Of a DNA stretch of 64,000 nt, positions 1-9,854 are shown piece by piece. The translations under genes and the position numbers were made by a program. This DNA comes from Comamonas badia DSM 17552 (GTDB lineage: Bacteria > Pseudomonadota > Gammaproteobacteria > Burkholderiales > Burkholderiaceae_C): contig NZ_AXVM01000005.1 of assembly GCF_000484635.1 (NCBI RefSeq), positions 303,420 through 367,419 of the forward strand. The letters are read 5' to 3'. Within the stretch, counting starts at the first letter, position 1. Each line of letters begins with the position of its first letter. The notes under the pieces are model-generated. The model worked only from the letters and a program-made list of their open reading frames with translations, did not search any database and was not told the origin of the DNA.

Positions 1-1488
1 CTCGGTGCTGGGCAGCTCGGCCATGAATTCAAGGAAGCGCGGCACGGCGAAATAGGCCATGCGCGGCTCGCAGTAGCGGATCAGTTCCACCGGATCTATC
101 GTCTGCCCCTCGCGCGCCACGATGGCGGCCATGACTTCGTCCTCGGCCAGTTCGCTCTGCACCGGGAACACGGCGGCAACGGCGACCGCGGGGTGGCTCA
201 GCAACACCTGCTCGACCTCGTAGGAAGAGATGTTTTCGCCACGTCGGCGGATGGCGTCTTTCAGCCGATCGAGGAAGGTGAAAAAGCCATCGCCATCGCG
301 CACCACGCGGTCGCCCGAGTGAAACCACAGATTGCGCCAGGCCTCGACGGTTTTCTCGGGCATGCCGAAGTAACCCGAGGCAAAGGCGAACGGCTCGGTG
401 GCGCGCAGCAGCAGTTCGCCGGGCGTGCCGTCGGGCACGGCTTCGTCGAACTCGTCGGCCACGCGCGCCTCGAAGCCCGGCACCACGCGGCCCATGCTGC
501 CGGGTTTCTGTTCGGCATCCAGGCCGATGACGAAATTGCTCTCGGTCGAGCCGTAGCCGTCGAGCAGCCGCATGGCGAAGCGCTCGCTGAAGGTGGCGTG
601 AAAGCGCTGCGGAATGGCGGGGGCGAGGGCCACCCGCACCCGGTGCGCGCGGTCGTCGGGCGTCGGGTCTTTGGACAGCAGGATGGGCACCATGGCGCCC
701 AGTACGTAGGTTACCGTGGCCTGGTGGCGCACCAGCGCGGCCCAGAAGTCGGACGCCGAGAAGCGCGGCTCGGCCACCAGCGTGGAGCCGGTGAGCAGCG
801 CCTGAAAGAAGGCGTTGAGCGCGTTGGTGTGAAACAGCGGCAGGGTGGTGAGCAGCACATCGCCATCCTGCAGGCCCAGAAGTTCGCTGGAATAGCGGCT
901 CCACCAGTAGTACTGCGCGTGCGGGCAGCACACGCCTTTTGAAAGGCCCGTGGTTCCCGAGGTGTAGAGGATGGCCAGCGTGTCGCCGGGGGTGATGGCG
1001 GCGGCATCGGCCAGTGCATCGCCCGGCAGCGGCATGGGCTGGGCGCCAGCCTCTGTCGAGCCGTCCACGCTCCAGACTTTTTCCAGCGGCAGGGTGGCGC
1101 GTTCTTCTAGCCCCGCGAGCGCGGGCAGCGTGCTGGCCTCGGCTATGAACAGGCGCGCGCCCGAGTTGCTCAGGATGTGGCGCAGGTTGGTGCCCCGTGC
1201 CGAGGTGTTGATCGGCACGGTGACGGCGCCTATCCAGGCGCAGCCAAGGAAGACCTGGATGAATTCCGGCCGGTTGCCGCACATCAGCGCGACGCGGTCT
1301 CCTGCCCTGATGCCCTGCGCCAGCAGCATCGCGCCCATGGCGCGTGCCTTGTGCAGCGCCTGGGCATAGCTCCAGCGGGTGTCGCCGCAGACCAATAAAT
1401 CACGATCGGCAAAACGCGCGCACTGCTGCGCCAGCATCGCGGGCAGGGTGCGGTCCGACGGGGCGAAACGGGCGATGGCGTCGTTCAA
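1..1488 (-). CDS. Acyl-CoA ligase (AMP-forming), 3' end outside window
   Basis: ANL-superfamily enzyme that would activate a carboxylic acid to its CoA thioester through an acyl-adenylate. At least 496 residues are visible and the frame is still open at base 1, so the C-terminus is missing. The P-loop YTSGTTGLSKG, the adenylation motif GYGSTESN and the hinge region RLKDAIRRRGENIS are all present. The general look is that of CaiC-like (crotonobetaine/carnitine-CoA ligase) proteins, but the substrate cannot be read. The start is probably TTG at 1488: the previous gene stops at 1496-1498, GAGG lies 5 bases upstream, and the first in-frame ATG is about 15 codons further in. It is the last visible gene of the ring-hydroxylating oxygenase operon, so the ligase probably acts on the oxygenase's substrate or product. 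Confidence 0.85.
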   Translation of the reverse strand, partial: MNDAIARFAPSDRTLPAMLAQQCARFADRDLLVCGDTRWSYAQALHKARAMGAMLLAQGIRAGDRVALMCGNRPEFIQVFLGCAWIGAVTVPINTSARGTNLRHILSNSGARLFIAEASTLPALAGLEERATLPLEKVWSVDGSTEAGAQPMPLPGDALADAAAITPGDTLAILYTSGTTGLSKGVCCPHAQYYWWSRYSSELLGLQDGDVLLTTLPLFHTNALNAFFQALLTGSTLVAEPRFSASDFWAALVRHQATVTYVLGAMVPILLSKDPTPDDRAHRVRVALAPAIPQRFHATFSERFAMRLLDGYGSTESNFVIGLDAEQKPGSMGRVVPGFEARVADEFDEAVPDGTPGELLLRATEPFAFASGYFGMPEKTVEAWRNLWFHSGDRVVRDGDGFFTFLDRLKDAIRRRGENISSYEVEQVLLSHPAVAVAAVFPVQSELAEDEVMAAIVAREGQTIDPVELIRYCEPRMAYFAVPRFLEFMAELPSTE

Positions 1489-1495
1489 GCAGGCC

Positions 1496-1978
1496 TCACA
1501 TGAAAAGCTGGATATTGGGCAGCGCGGCGTCGCAGTTGAGCAGGTCCACGCGCTTGAGCTGGATGCGCAGTGTGCCATCCACCCGCACCAGTTCGTGCGT
1601 GACCCAGCCCGCGTACAGCGCTTCTTCGTCGCGCCGCGTTTCAACGTAGTGAAAGGCGGTGCGCAGCGTGTAGCGCCCGGCGGCATCGTCGCGCGCCGTG
1701 ATGCGCGGCTGCTGCAGCAGATGGTGGCAGCGCGTGTGCGGCTGCTGCGAGAAGGTGCGCTTGCCGAAGAAGCGCTCTATGCGGATCTGCAGCAGCATCT
1801 TGTCTTCGTACATCAGCGAACCCTGCAGGATGGGGTCGGTCTGGCCGGGCGTGAGGGGCATCCAGTAGTGCCCGTCGTCGGTGAAGAGCTGCTCCCATTG
1901 CTGCAGCTTCTGCTCGTCGATCAGCGCCGCCTCGTCGTAGACGAAAGTGCGCAGTTGCTCGTCGGTGATGGTGCTCAT
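1496..1978 (-). CDS. Aromatic-ring-hydroxylating dioxygenase, beta subunit
   Basis: Small subunit (160 aa) of a Rieske non-heme iron oxygenase, of the cone-shaped NTF2-like fold. It has a structural role in the alpha-beta hexamer and binds no cofactor. Family features seen are an N-terminal acidic helix, the segment LFTDDGHYWMPL, and the C-terminal segment RIQLKRVDLLNCD. The length is typical of BenB/XylY-type subunits. Its ATG overlaps the alpha-subunit stop as ATGA (1975-1978), so the two are translationally coupled, and the acyl-CoA ligase follows after 7 bases. The aromatic substrate cannot be inferred from this subunit. Confidence 0.9.
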   Translation of the reverse strand: MSTITDEQLRTFVYDEAALIDEQKLQQWEQLFTDDGHYWMPLTPGQTDPILQGSLMYEDKMLLQIRIERFFGKRTFSQQPHTRCHHLLQQPRITARDDAAGRYTLRTAFHYVETRRDEEALYAGWVTHELVRVDGTLRIQLKRVDLLNCDAALPNIQLFM

Positions 1979-3318
1979 GCTGCACCCCCTTCGGTCTTGC
2001 CCTGCATGCTGGCGGTCATGAAATCTGCCCAGGCGCGCATCTGGTTGCGCATCTGCAGCTCGTTCGTGCCGTTGGTCTCGTGCTGCGGGTCGTCGCGCGG
2101 CTCGTCCTTGTCGTACAGGCGGTAGAGGTTCATCCAGTCGCGGCCGCGGCTGTGCAGCGCCTCCTGCGCGCGCTCGTACACCTCGGTGTCGTCGTGCGCC
2201 ACGACGGAGGTGGGCGCGTTGATCAGGCGGTTGTACATCAGCGTGCGCTCCAGCAGCATGTCGGGCGCGCCCACCAGGCGGAAGGTCCAGGATTCGACCA
2301 GCGTCCTGTCCACCGCCAGCGGCTTGAACACGCGCATGGTCTGCACCGGCCCCTTCATCGTCAGGTTGGGGAAGTAGATGGTGTTGTGGCGGTTCTCGTG
2401 CAGGATGGCGTGGGCGCGCTCCTTGCCGTAAGCGGCTTCCATCTGCTCCAGGTAGCCGGGAATCGCGGAGTAGTCGGAGTGGATGGATTTGCTCACGCCG
2501 GTGTGCCCGTGGCCGTGGGGCCAGACGCGGATGCCCATCTCGGCGAAAAATTCATACGAGCTGACGAAGGGCGTGAACACCTCCACCGCCATGGGCTTGA
2601 GCGTGCCCGGCGGCGCCTTGCTCCAGGCCGATGCCGCCGTGCCGGCAGACGATTCGTGCACCACCATGGGGTGGGTGGTGTCGGTCTGGTTGTCGACCAG
2701 CATCTTCCAGTTGCAGCGGTTGATGTAGCGCAGCACGCCGCCCGTGATCTGCAGTTTGCCTTCGGGCGAGCGATCGACCATGTTGTCTATGGTCGAGAGT
2801 GATTTGCCGAAAAAATCGTCGAATGAGATGCCCTCGGGATTGAGGCGGCAGAAGACGAAGTCGCGGTAGACCTGCACGGCCTGCACCGCGGCCATGCCGC
2901 CGCTGGCTTCGCAGCAGCTGAATTCGGTCTTCTCGTAGCCCTGCTTGAACGGGATGGAGAGCAGCGAGCCGTCGGTCTTGAAGGTCCAGGCGTGGTAGGG
3001 GCAGCGGAAGAACTTGCCGGTGTTGCCGCAGGTCTCGCCCGCCACCTTCACGCCCTTGTGCGGGCAGCGGTTGTAGAGCACGCGGATGCTGCCGTCGGTG
3101 TGGCGCACCATCACCACCGGCTCCAGTCCCACCGTGGTGCTGTAGTAGTCGCCCTTGTTCGGGATCTGGCTGGCGTGGCCCACGTAGACCCAGGTGTTGG
3201 CGAACAGGTGCTCCATCTCCAGATCGAAGATCTCGGGATCGATGTAGGTGTCCTTGTGGACTTCGGCCTCGCGCACGAGGGCGCGGATGGCGGCGGGGTT
3301 GTCGGTGTATCGACCCAT
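1975..3318 (-). CDS. Aromatic-ring-hydroxylating dioxygenase, alpha subunit
   Basis: Catalytic large subunit (447 aa). The N-terminal Rieske 2Fe-2S domain has the ligand pairs in NRCPHKG (C-x-H) and CPYHAW (C-x2-H) near residues 85-110. The C-terminal catalytic domain has the mononuclear iron site DTTHPMVVH (D-x2-H-x4-H) near residue 215, and a candidate Asp ligand in AHDDTEVYE. A good ribosome-binding site (AAGGAG) precedes the ATG. The gene lies between the reductase (33 bp upstream) and the beta subunit (4-base overlap). Benzoate/anthranilate/salicylate-type oxygenases share this architecture, but the reductase here is of a different class from BenC, so the substrate stays open. Confidence 0.93.
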   Translation of the reverse strand: MGRYTDNPAAIRALVREAEVHKDTYIDPEIFDLEMEHLFANTWVYVGHASQIPNKGDYYSTTVGLEPVVMVRHTDGSIRVLYNRCPHKGVKVAGETCGNTGKFFRCPYHAWTFKTDGSLLSIPFKQGYEKTEFSCCEASGGMAAVQAVQVYRDFVFCRLNPEGISFDDFFGKSLSTIDNMVDRSPEGKLQITGGVLRYINRCNWKMLVDNQTDTTHPMVVHESSAGTAASAWSKAPPGTLKPMAVEVFTPFVSSYEFFAEMGIRVWPHGHGHTGVSKSIHSDYSAIPGYLEQMEAAYGKERAHAILHENRHNTIYFPNLTMKGPVQTMRVFKPLAVDRTLVESWTFRLVGAPDMLLERTLMYNRLINAPTSVVAHDDTEVYERAQEALHSRGRDWMNLYRLYDKDEPRDDPQHETNGTNELQMRNQMRAWADFMTASMQGKTEGGAA

Positions 3319-3351
3319 GGTGAATCTCCTTGAGGCGGGGCCTGTAGGGAC

Positions 3352-4329
3352 CTACAAATCGAGCACGAGGCGCGGCGTCCTGGCGCGCGAGATGCAGGTC
3401 TGGATGAGCGTGTTGGAAGCGCGCTCTGCGTCGTTGAGCACGTAGTCGCGGTGGTCCGGAATGCCTTCGAGCACCGTCGCCTGGCAGACGCCGCATTCGC
3501 CGCGGCGGCAATCGAACATCGGGTCGCACCCCGCCTCTTCCATCACTTCGAGAATGGTCTTGTTGGCGGGCACCTGCAGCACCTTGCCGGACTGGCGCAG
3601 CTCGACCTCGAACGGCTGGTCGCCCGACAGCGTGGCGGCTTCGACGAAGAGCTCGACGTGCACGTGGTCCTTGGGCCAGCCCTGCTGCGTGGCCAGCGCA
3701 ATCGCAGCATCGATCATGCCCTTGGGGCCGCAGACGTAGAGGTGCTGGCTGGGCTTGAGCGTCTTCAGCAGCGCCGCCAGATCGAGCCGTGTGGCCGCTT
3801 CGTCATCGGCGTACAGGTGCAGTGCATCCCCGCACAGCGCCTGCAGCTCGCCCACCATCGCCAGCTGGTCGCGGCTGCGGCTGCTGTAGTGCAGGGCAAA
3901 CGGGCGCCCAGCCGCCTTGAGTGCTGCCGCGTGGCTGGCCAGCGGCGTGACGCCTATGCCGCCGGCAATCAGCACCGTGGAGGTTTCGCCCGGAGCGGCC
4001 GCATGCAGCGGGAACTCATTGCGCGGCTCGTTGGTGGCGAGGGTGTCGCCCACCTTGAGCTGGTGCATGAAGGCCGAACCGCCGCGGCTGGCTTCCTCGC
4101 GCCGCACCGCGATCCAGTAGGCGGCGGGGGCGTGTTCCGTCGCCTCGGCTGCCGTGAGCTGCACGATGGAGTAGCAGCGCCGGTCGGCAACGCCTGGCAC
4201 CATGAACTGCAGGTGCGCGCCCGAGGCCAGCGGCGCCAGCGTGCTGCCCTGCGGCGCCACCAGGCGGATGCGGCGGATCAGCGGCGTTTCGGCGCGGATT
4301 TCGGAGACCTGGAGCAAGGGACCGGACAT
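3352..4329 (-). CDS. Oxygenase reductase (phthalate dioxygenase reductase type)
   Basis: Flavin- and 2Fe-2S-containing NAD(P)H oxidoreductase (325 aa) that should feed electrons to the downstream Rieske oxygenase. Domain order is an N-terminal flavin-binding barrel (RRCYSIV), an NAD-binding domain (LIAGGIGVTPLASH), then a C-terminal plant-type ferredoxin with ligands in CRRGECGVCQAT and a further Cys near the end (LIQTCISRA). A C-terminal ferredoxin is the phthalate dioxygenase reductase/VanB arrangement and differs from BenC-type reductases, where the ferredoxin is N-terminal. It is the first gene of the minus-strand operon and is preceded by a strong promoter-like sequence at 4405-4433. Confidence 0.92.
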   Translation of the reverse strand: MSGPLLQVSEIRAETPLIRRIRLVAPQGSTLAPLASGAHLQFMVPGVADRRCYSIVQLTAAEATEHAPAAYWIAVRREEASRGGSAFMHQLKVGDTLATNEPRNEFPLHAAAPGETSTVLIAGGIGVTPLASHAAALKAAGRPFALHYSSRSRDQLAMVGELQALCGDALHLYADDEAATRLDLAALLKTLKPSQHLYVCGPKGMIDAAIALATQQGWPKDHVHVELFVEAATLSGDQPFEVELRQSGKVLQVPANKTILEVMEEAGCDPMFDCRRGECGVCQATVLEGIPDHRDYVLNDAERASNTLIQTCISRARTPRLVLDL

Positions 4330-4404
4330 GAGGGCCTTCGTGGGAAGTGGCGCCCACCCGCTGCCGCATCACCGGTGCGGCAATTGGATGGCTGATGGGG
4401 AGGG

Positions 4405-4433
4405 ACTGTAGGAAGAAACGCTTTAGATGTCAA
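4405..4433 (-). promoter_or_regulatory. Sigma-70-like promoter for the oxygenase operon
   Basis: On the minus strand a perfect -35 TTGACA (4433-4428) is separated by 17 bp from TACAGT (4410-4405), which would start transcription near 4398, about 70 bases before the reductase ATG. Next to it, at 4442-4453, lies a small inverted repeat ATGA-AAAA-TCAT in an AT-rich patch. This is a plausible operator for the divergent MarR protein. The promoter is seen directly; the operator is inference. Confidence 0.6.
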
Positions 4434-4493
4434 TAAAAAACATGAAAAATCATACAAAATTGCGGGAAAACCCCTAGCTTCCACGGATGCAAT

Positions 4494-5036
4494 TTGAGCG
4501 CCGCGCGCTATGCTTGGACGGTGACGAAAGCCCCTGCAACAACACCTGCATCCGGCCGTGGAGAACGCCCGGCCGCTCGGGCCGAGGCCGCGTCGGCCGC
4601 GGATTCCGAAGCGCCGCGCTTCATTGATGATTACCTGGCCTTCCTGCTCGCGCAGGCCAGTCATCGCATTTCAGGCGTCTTTCACCGGGAGGTGGAAGAC
4701 GCCGGTCTGTCCGTCACGGAATGGCGTGTGCTGGCCAGCCTCTCAGGCAGCGCGGGTGAAACCATTGGTACCTTGAGCGATCTCGTGCTGACCAAGCAGC
4801 CGACGCTGAGCAAGATCGTGCAGCGCATGGAGCGCCAGGGGCTGGTCGCCCGAGGCGATACCGCCATGGATCGGCGCCAGACCTTGGTGACGCTGACCGC
4901 CGAGGGCCGGGAGGTGGCCAGTGACCACACCCGGCTCGCGCTTGCGCACCAGGCCAGGGTGCTCAAGCCGCTGGGCGCGCGTGATGCGGCACGCCTGATT
5001 GCCCTGTTGCGCAAATTGGTGGAATTGCCGCCGTGA
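4494..5036 (+). CDS. MarR-family transcriptional regulator
   Basis: Winged-helix repressor (up to 180 aa) transcribed divergently from the oxygenase operon, and so its probable regulator. The MarR core runs from about residue 45: ISGVFHREVEDAGLSVTEW, recognition region LTKQPTLSKIVQRMERQGL, and wing VARGDTAMDRRQTLVTLT. MarR proteins next to CoA-ligase genes often sense an aromatic acid or its CoA ester, but that is inference here. The start is uncertain: TTG at 4494 or GTG at 4521. The residues before the core are low-complexity Ala/Arg/Glu. Confidence 0.88.
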   Translation: MSAARYAWTVTKAPATTPASGRGERPAARAEAASAADSEAPRFIDDYLAFLLAQASHRISGVFHREVEDAGLSVTEWRVLASLSGSAGETIGTLSDLVLTKQPTLSKIVQRMERQGLVARGDTAMDRRQTLVTLTAEGREVASDHTRLALAHQARVLKPLGARDAARLIALLRKLVELPP

Positions 5037-5067
5037 TTTTCCGCCGCGCCGCGTGGACAATCGCGGC

Positions 5068-6549
5068 ATGCCTCTGACACCTGATTTCATCGCCCCCACG
5101 CACCACCGCGATGCGGCCGAGGCGCTGGCGCAGATCCAGCGCATCTACGCCCAGCAGACCACGCATCTGCGCTCGGCCATGCAGCGCTTCGTTGCCGGCA
5201 AGGCGCCGGCGCAGCCGGTGCGCGCCTTCTACCCCTTTGTGCGCCTGCACACCAGCACCGTGGCGCGCGCGCCTTCGGGTCTGGCCTATGGTTTTGTACA
5301 GGGACCGGGGCGCTACGAGACCACGCTCACCCGCCCCGACCTGTTTGCCCACTATTACCAGAAGCAGCTCAGCCTGCTGACGCACAACCACGGGGTGGCG
5401 CTGGAGGTGGGCACCAGCACGCAACCGATTCCGGTCTACTTTGCTCTCGATGCCGACGATCCGCTGGAAGGCACGCTCGACCGCGGGCAGCGCCTGCTGC
5501 TGCGCGACCTGTTTGATCTGCCCGACCTCACCGCGATGGACGACGGCATCGCCAACGGCACCTGGCAGCCGCAGCCGGGCGAGGCGCATCCGCTCTCGCT
5601 CTTCACTGCGCCGCGCGTGGACTATTCGCTGCAGCGCCTGCGCCATTACACCGGCACGCGAGCCGAGCATTTCCAGAACTTCGTGCTGTTCACCAACTAT
5701 CAGTTCTACATCGACGAGTTCGTGCGCCTGGGCCACGCGGCGATGCAGGACGCGGCCAGCCCCTATGCCGCGTTTGTCGAGCCCGGCAACGTCATCACGC
5801 GCCGCGCGGGCCTGGCGGCGGGGCCTGCCGATGCGCTCGGCGCCGCGCCGCCGCGCCTGCCGCAGATGCCGGCCTACCATCTGGTGCGCGAGGGGCATGG
5901 CGGCATCACCATGGTGAATATCGGCGTGGGCCCGGCCAATGCCAAGACCATCACCGACCATATCGCCGTGCTGCGCCCGCATGCCTGGCTGATGCTGGGC
6001 CACTGCGCCGGGCTGCGCAACAGCCAGCAGCTGGGCGACTACGTGCTGGCCCACGCCTATGTGCGCGAAGACCATGTGCTCGATGAAGAGCTGCCGATCT
6101 GGGTGCCGATTCCGGCGCTGGCCGAAATCCAGCAGGCGCTGCAGCAAGCGGTGGCCGACGTGGCGCAGATGCCCGAGGACCAGCTCAAGCGCATCATGCG
6201 CACCGGCACGGTGGCGAGCACCGACAACCGCAACTGGGAGCTGCTGCCGGACAACACGCCGCAGCGGCGCTTCTCGCAAAGCCGCGCGGTGGCGCTGGAC
6301 ATGGAAAGCGCCACCATCGCCGCCAACGGCTTCCGCTTTCGCGTGCCCTACGGCACGCTGCTGTGCGTGAGCGACAAGCCGCTGCACGGCGAAATCAAGC
6401 TGCCCGGCATGGCCAACCACTTCTACCGCGAGCGCGTCGATCAGCACCTGCGCATCGGCATGCGCGCCATCGAGCTGCTGCAGGAGGGCGGCGTGGCGCG
6501 GCTGCACAGCCGCAAGCTGCGCAGCTTTGCCGAGGTGGCGTTCCAGTAA
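5068..6549 (+). CDS. amn: AMP nucleosidase
   Basis: Hydrolyses AMP to adenine and ribose 5-phosphate, and so takes part in adenylate pool control and purine salvage. The 493 aa match the family length (484 in E. coli). An N-terminal Amn-specific domain (residues about 1-170) precedes a nucleoside-phosphorylase fold with NIGVGPANAKTITDH, LMLGHCAGLRNSQ and the substrate-binding segment AVALDMESATIAANG. The ATG at 5068 was chosen over in-frame codons further upstream because family similarity starts there. It stands alone, between the MarR gene and a repeat element that ends in a T-run. Confidence 0.95.
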   Translation: MPLTPDFIAPTHHRDAAEALAQIQRIYAQQTTHLRSAMQRFVAGKAPAQPVRAFYPFVRLHTSTVARAPSGLAYGFVQGPGRYETTLTRPDLFAHYYQKQLSLLTHNHGVALEVGTSTQPIPVYFALDADDPLEGTLDRGQRLLLRDLFDLPDLTAMDDGIANGTWQPQPGEAHPLSLFTAPRVDYSLQRLRHYTGTRAEHFQNFVLFTNYQFYIDEFVRLGHAAMQDAASPYAAFVEPGNVITRRAGLAAGPADALGAAPPRLPQMPAYHLVREGHGGITMVNIGVGPANAKTITDHIAVLRPHAWLMLGHCAGLRNSQQLGDYVLAHAYVREDHVLDEELPIWVPIPALAEIQQALQQAVADVAQMPEDQLKRIMRTGTVASTDNRNWELLPDNTPQRRFSQSRAVALDMESATIAANGFRFRVPYGTLLCVSDKPLHGEIKLPGMANHFYRERVDQHLRIGMRAIELLQEGGVARLHSRKLRSFAEVAFQ

Positions 6550-6570
6550 GTCCTGCCGGCAAATTACCGT

Positions 6571-6625
6571 ACATTTGATAGCTGCCAGCGCTTGCCACAC
6601 AAGTGCTGGAGCCGTTTTTTTATAT
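6571..6625 (+). repeat. Short interspersed repeat, copy 1 (terminator-like)
   Basis: Shows the family pattern: a TTTGATAGCT head, a central imperfect inverted repeat AGCGCTTG / CAAGTGCT, and a pyrimidine-rich tail with seven Ts. It fills the gap between the convergent amn and MgtC-family genes, and hairpin plus T-run could end amn transcription. Confidence 0.65.
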
Positions 6626-6630
6626 AAACC

Positions 6631-7890
6631 TCAAACCAGCAGCAGCACCGCCACGAACGCCAGCGTGTGCAGCACCACGCCGCCGCCGGCCGCCAGGCCG
6701 TAGCGCCAGCCGCCGCTGGCCAGGGCGGCCACGCACTTGCTGACGGCGTGCACGCTCAGGGCCAGGGCCAGCGCCTGGACCAGGCTGGCGTCCGCCGCGC
6801 CCTGCGGCAGGCCTTGCGACACGATGGCAGCGGTGGCCGCATGCACGTCGGCCAGCGCCGCCAGCAGCGCACCGGCCAGCAGGCCCGCGTCGCCCCACCA
6901 GGCGCGCAGCGCCTGCACCAGCACCTGCACGGCCGTGAGCAGCACGGCGATCAGCAGCGCGTCGTGCAGCTTGAACAGCGTCGTGCCATCCACATCCGCC
7001 GGGGCGGGCGCCTGGCCCGCGGGCATGCTGCGCAGCAGCACCCAGCCCCAGGCCAGCGCCACCACGCCGCCCGCCAGTGCCGGCGCCCACAGCCGCGCCA
7101 GCCACTGGGGCTGCACGGTGGCCGCCACCACCAGGATCTGCACCATGGTGGCCACGCACGACAGCACCGCCGCGCCGCCCTGCGCGCGCACGGGCTCGCG
7201 CCCCTCGCGCACGGCCACGCCCAGGCTGGCGATGGTGGCGGTGCTGGAGATGAAGCCCGAGGCCAGCGCCGACAGCGCGCTGGCGCGGCGCGCGTCCATG
7301 AGCCGGCGCGCCAGGTGCGCCAGCGACTGGATCACCAGCAGCACCAGCACCAGGCGCAGCAGCACCTGGGGGTTCAGCGCCTCGCCCCACAGCGGCCGGT
7401 TGGGCGCCAGCGGCAGCACCAAGAGCGCCAGCGCCGCCAGGATCAGCCCGCCGCGCACCTCGCCCTGGCGCAGCCATTCGCGCGCAAACTCGTGCAGCGC
7501 CTCGCGCGCGGCCAGCAGGCTGGTGACGGCCACGGCCAGCCCCGCCGCCACGGGCAGGCTCTGGGTGCACAGCACACCGATCAGGTAGGCCAGCAGCAGC
7601 GCGATTTCGGTGGTCACGCCGGGGTCTTCGGACCGGTCGCGCGCATAGGCCACCACGCCCAGCAGCGCGATGAACACCGCTCCCACCACCGTGAGCGCCT
7701 CGCTGCCCAGCAGCGCCGCCGTGGCGCCCGAGACCGCCGCCAGCGCGAACGAGCGCACGCCGGCCAGCGCGCGCAGCGGGCCCTGGCCCTTGCGCCGTTC
7801 GCGCTCTATGCCCATCAGCAGGCCGCTGCCCAGGGCGCCGGCCAGCACGGCCAGCGTGTCCTGGAAGCCGGATATGTCCATGGTGTCCAT
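6631..7890 (-). CDS. MgtC/SapB-type (DUF4010) integral membrane protein
   Basis: Polytopic membrane protein (419 aa), almost entirely hydrophobic, with a dozen or so likely transmembrane helices. The N-terminal part resembles the MgtC/SapB domain (GALGSGLLMGIERERRK, then a conserved RSFAL region). The C-terminal part resembles DUF4010 (SGFISSTATIASLG). MgtC proteins are linked to magnesium limitation and ATPase control, but long MgtC-DUF4010 proteins are not characterised, so no function is claimed. The ATG at 7890 is preferred because the family begins with the first membrane helix soon after; an alternative ATG is at 7881. Confidence 0.8.
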   Translation of the reverse strand: MDTMDISGFQDTLAVLAGALGSGLLMGIERERRKGQGPLRALAGVRSFALAAVSGATAALLGSEALTVVGAVFIALLGVVAYARDRSEDPGVTTEIALLLAYLIGVLCTQSLPVAAGLAVAVTSLLAAREALHEFAREWLRQGEVRGGLILAALALLVLPLAPNRPLWGEALNPQVLLRLVLVLLVIQSLAHLARRLMDARRASALSALASGFISSTATIASLGVAVREGREPVRAQGGAAVLSCVATMVQILVVAATVQPQWLARLWAPALAGGVVALAWGWVLLRSMPAGQAPAPADVDGTTLFKLHDALLIAVLLTAVQVLVQALRAWWGDAGLLAGALLAALADVHAATAAIVSQGLPQGAADASLVQALALALSVHAVSKCVAALASGGWRYGLAAGGGVVLHTLAFVAVLLLV

Positions 7891-7963
7891 TCTTGTGAGG
7901 TTGGTTGCGGCGATTGGAGCATGGAAGAGCAGGGAAGCGCTGCTCCCCGGGCACACTAGATCG

Positions 7964-8020
7964 CTTTCATATTCATAGCTTGTAGCACTTGTAAGGCAAG
8001 TATTTGGAGCAATTTTCACC
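7964..8020 (+). repeat. Short interspersed repeat, copy 2
   Basis: Contains ATTCATAGCTTGTAGCACTT, then a CAAGTATTTGGAGC arm and an AATTTTCACC tail, the same order as the other copies. It sits between two divergent genes (the MgtC-type gene and the ABC ATPase), so both promoters probably lie in or beside it. Confidence 0.6.
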
Positions 8021-8063
8021 AATATTCCAGCACATTCCCGGGGCCTTACCCCACAATCGCCGC

Positions 8064-9005
<942 letters not shown>

Positions 9006-9006
9006 C

Positions 9007-9804
9007 ATGTCTTCCCCGCTCACCTCCGGGCTCTGGCACGCGCCCGATCTCTCGCTGCGCTGGTGGCCGGTGTTCCTTCGCAACTTTCTGGTTTGGCGCA
9101 AGCTCGCCATTCCCAGCCTCATCGGCAATATCGCCGAGCCGCTGATGTGGCTGGTCGCCTTTGGCTACGGCATGGGCGCGCTGGTGGGTGAGCTCACGGT
9201 GGACGGGCAGAAGATGCCCTACCTGTTGTTTCTCGCCAGCGGCGCCATCTGCATGAGCGTGATGAATGCCGCGAGCTTCGAGGCGCTGTACTCGGCGTTC
9301 TCGCGCATGCATGTGCAGAAGACCTGGGACGGCATCATGAACGCCCCGGTCACGCTCGACAACGTGGTGCTGGCCGAGATGCTGTGGGCCACGTTCACGG
9401 CCACCGCCATCCTCGGCGTGATCCTGGCGCTCTCGATCAGCCACAGCCCCAAGCTCATCATTGTCTGGGGCGTGCTGGTGCTGGTGGGGATGATGTTCTC
9501 GAGTATCGCGCTCATCTTCAACGCGCTGGCGCCGGGCTATGACTTCTTCACCTACTACTTCACGCTGGTGCTCACGCCCATGATGTTTCTCTCGGGCGTG
9601 TTCTTCCCGCGCGAGCAGCTGCCCTGGGTGGTGCGCGTGGCCACCGAATGGCTGCCGCTCACCACCGCCGTGGAGCTGGTGCGCCCGTTGTTCATGGACC
9701 AGTGGCCGGCGCATCCGCTGCGCCTGGGCCTGGTGCTGCTGGCAACCACGGTGCTGGCCTACTGGGTGGCGCTGGCACTTACCCGTCGGCGCTTTCGGGC
9801 CTGA
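9007..9804 (+). CDS. ABC-2 transporter permease (NodJ-like)
   Basis: Membrane subunit (265 aa) partnering the ATPase just upstream. It has about six hydrophobic segments and the ABC-2 signature region (FYFTL...MMFLSGVFFPREQLP). Two ATGs compete: 8998, inside the ATPase stop region, and 9007, one base after the ATPase stop. 9007 is preferred because a GAAG sequence lies at a suitable distance from it. NodJ-type permeases with this ATPase are exporters. Nodulation has no support here, because no nod genes are present. Confidence 0.88.
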   Translation: MSSPLTSGLWHAPDLSLRWWPVFLRNFLVWRKLAIPSLIGNIAEPLMWLVAFGYGMGALVGELTVDGQKMPYLLFLASGAICMSVMNAASFEALYSAFSRMHVQKTWDGIMNAPVTLDNVVLAEMLWATFTATAILGVILALSISHSPKLIIVWGVLVLVGMMFSSIALIFNALAPGYDFFTYYFTLVLTPMMFLSGVFFPREQLPWVVRVATEWLPLTTAVELVRPLFMDQWPAHPLRLGLVLLATTVLAYWVALALTRRRFRA

Positions 9805-9854
9805 GGCTTGCCGCTACCATCATCGCTTTCTCTCTTCAACCAGGCAGGTATTCC

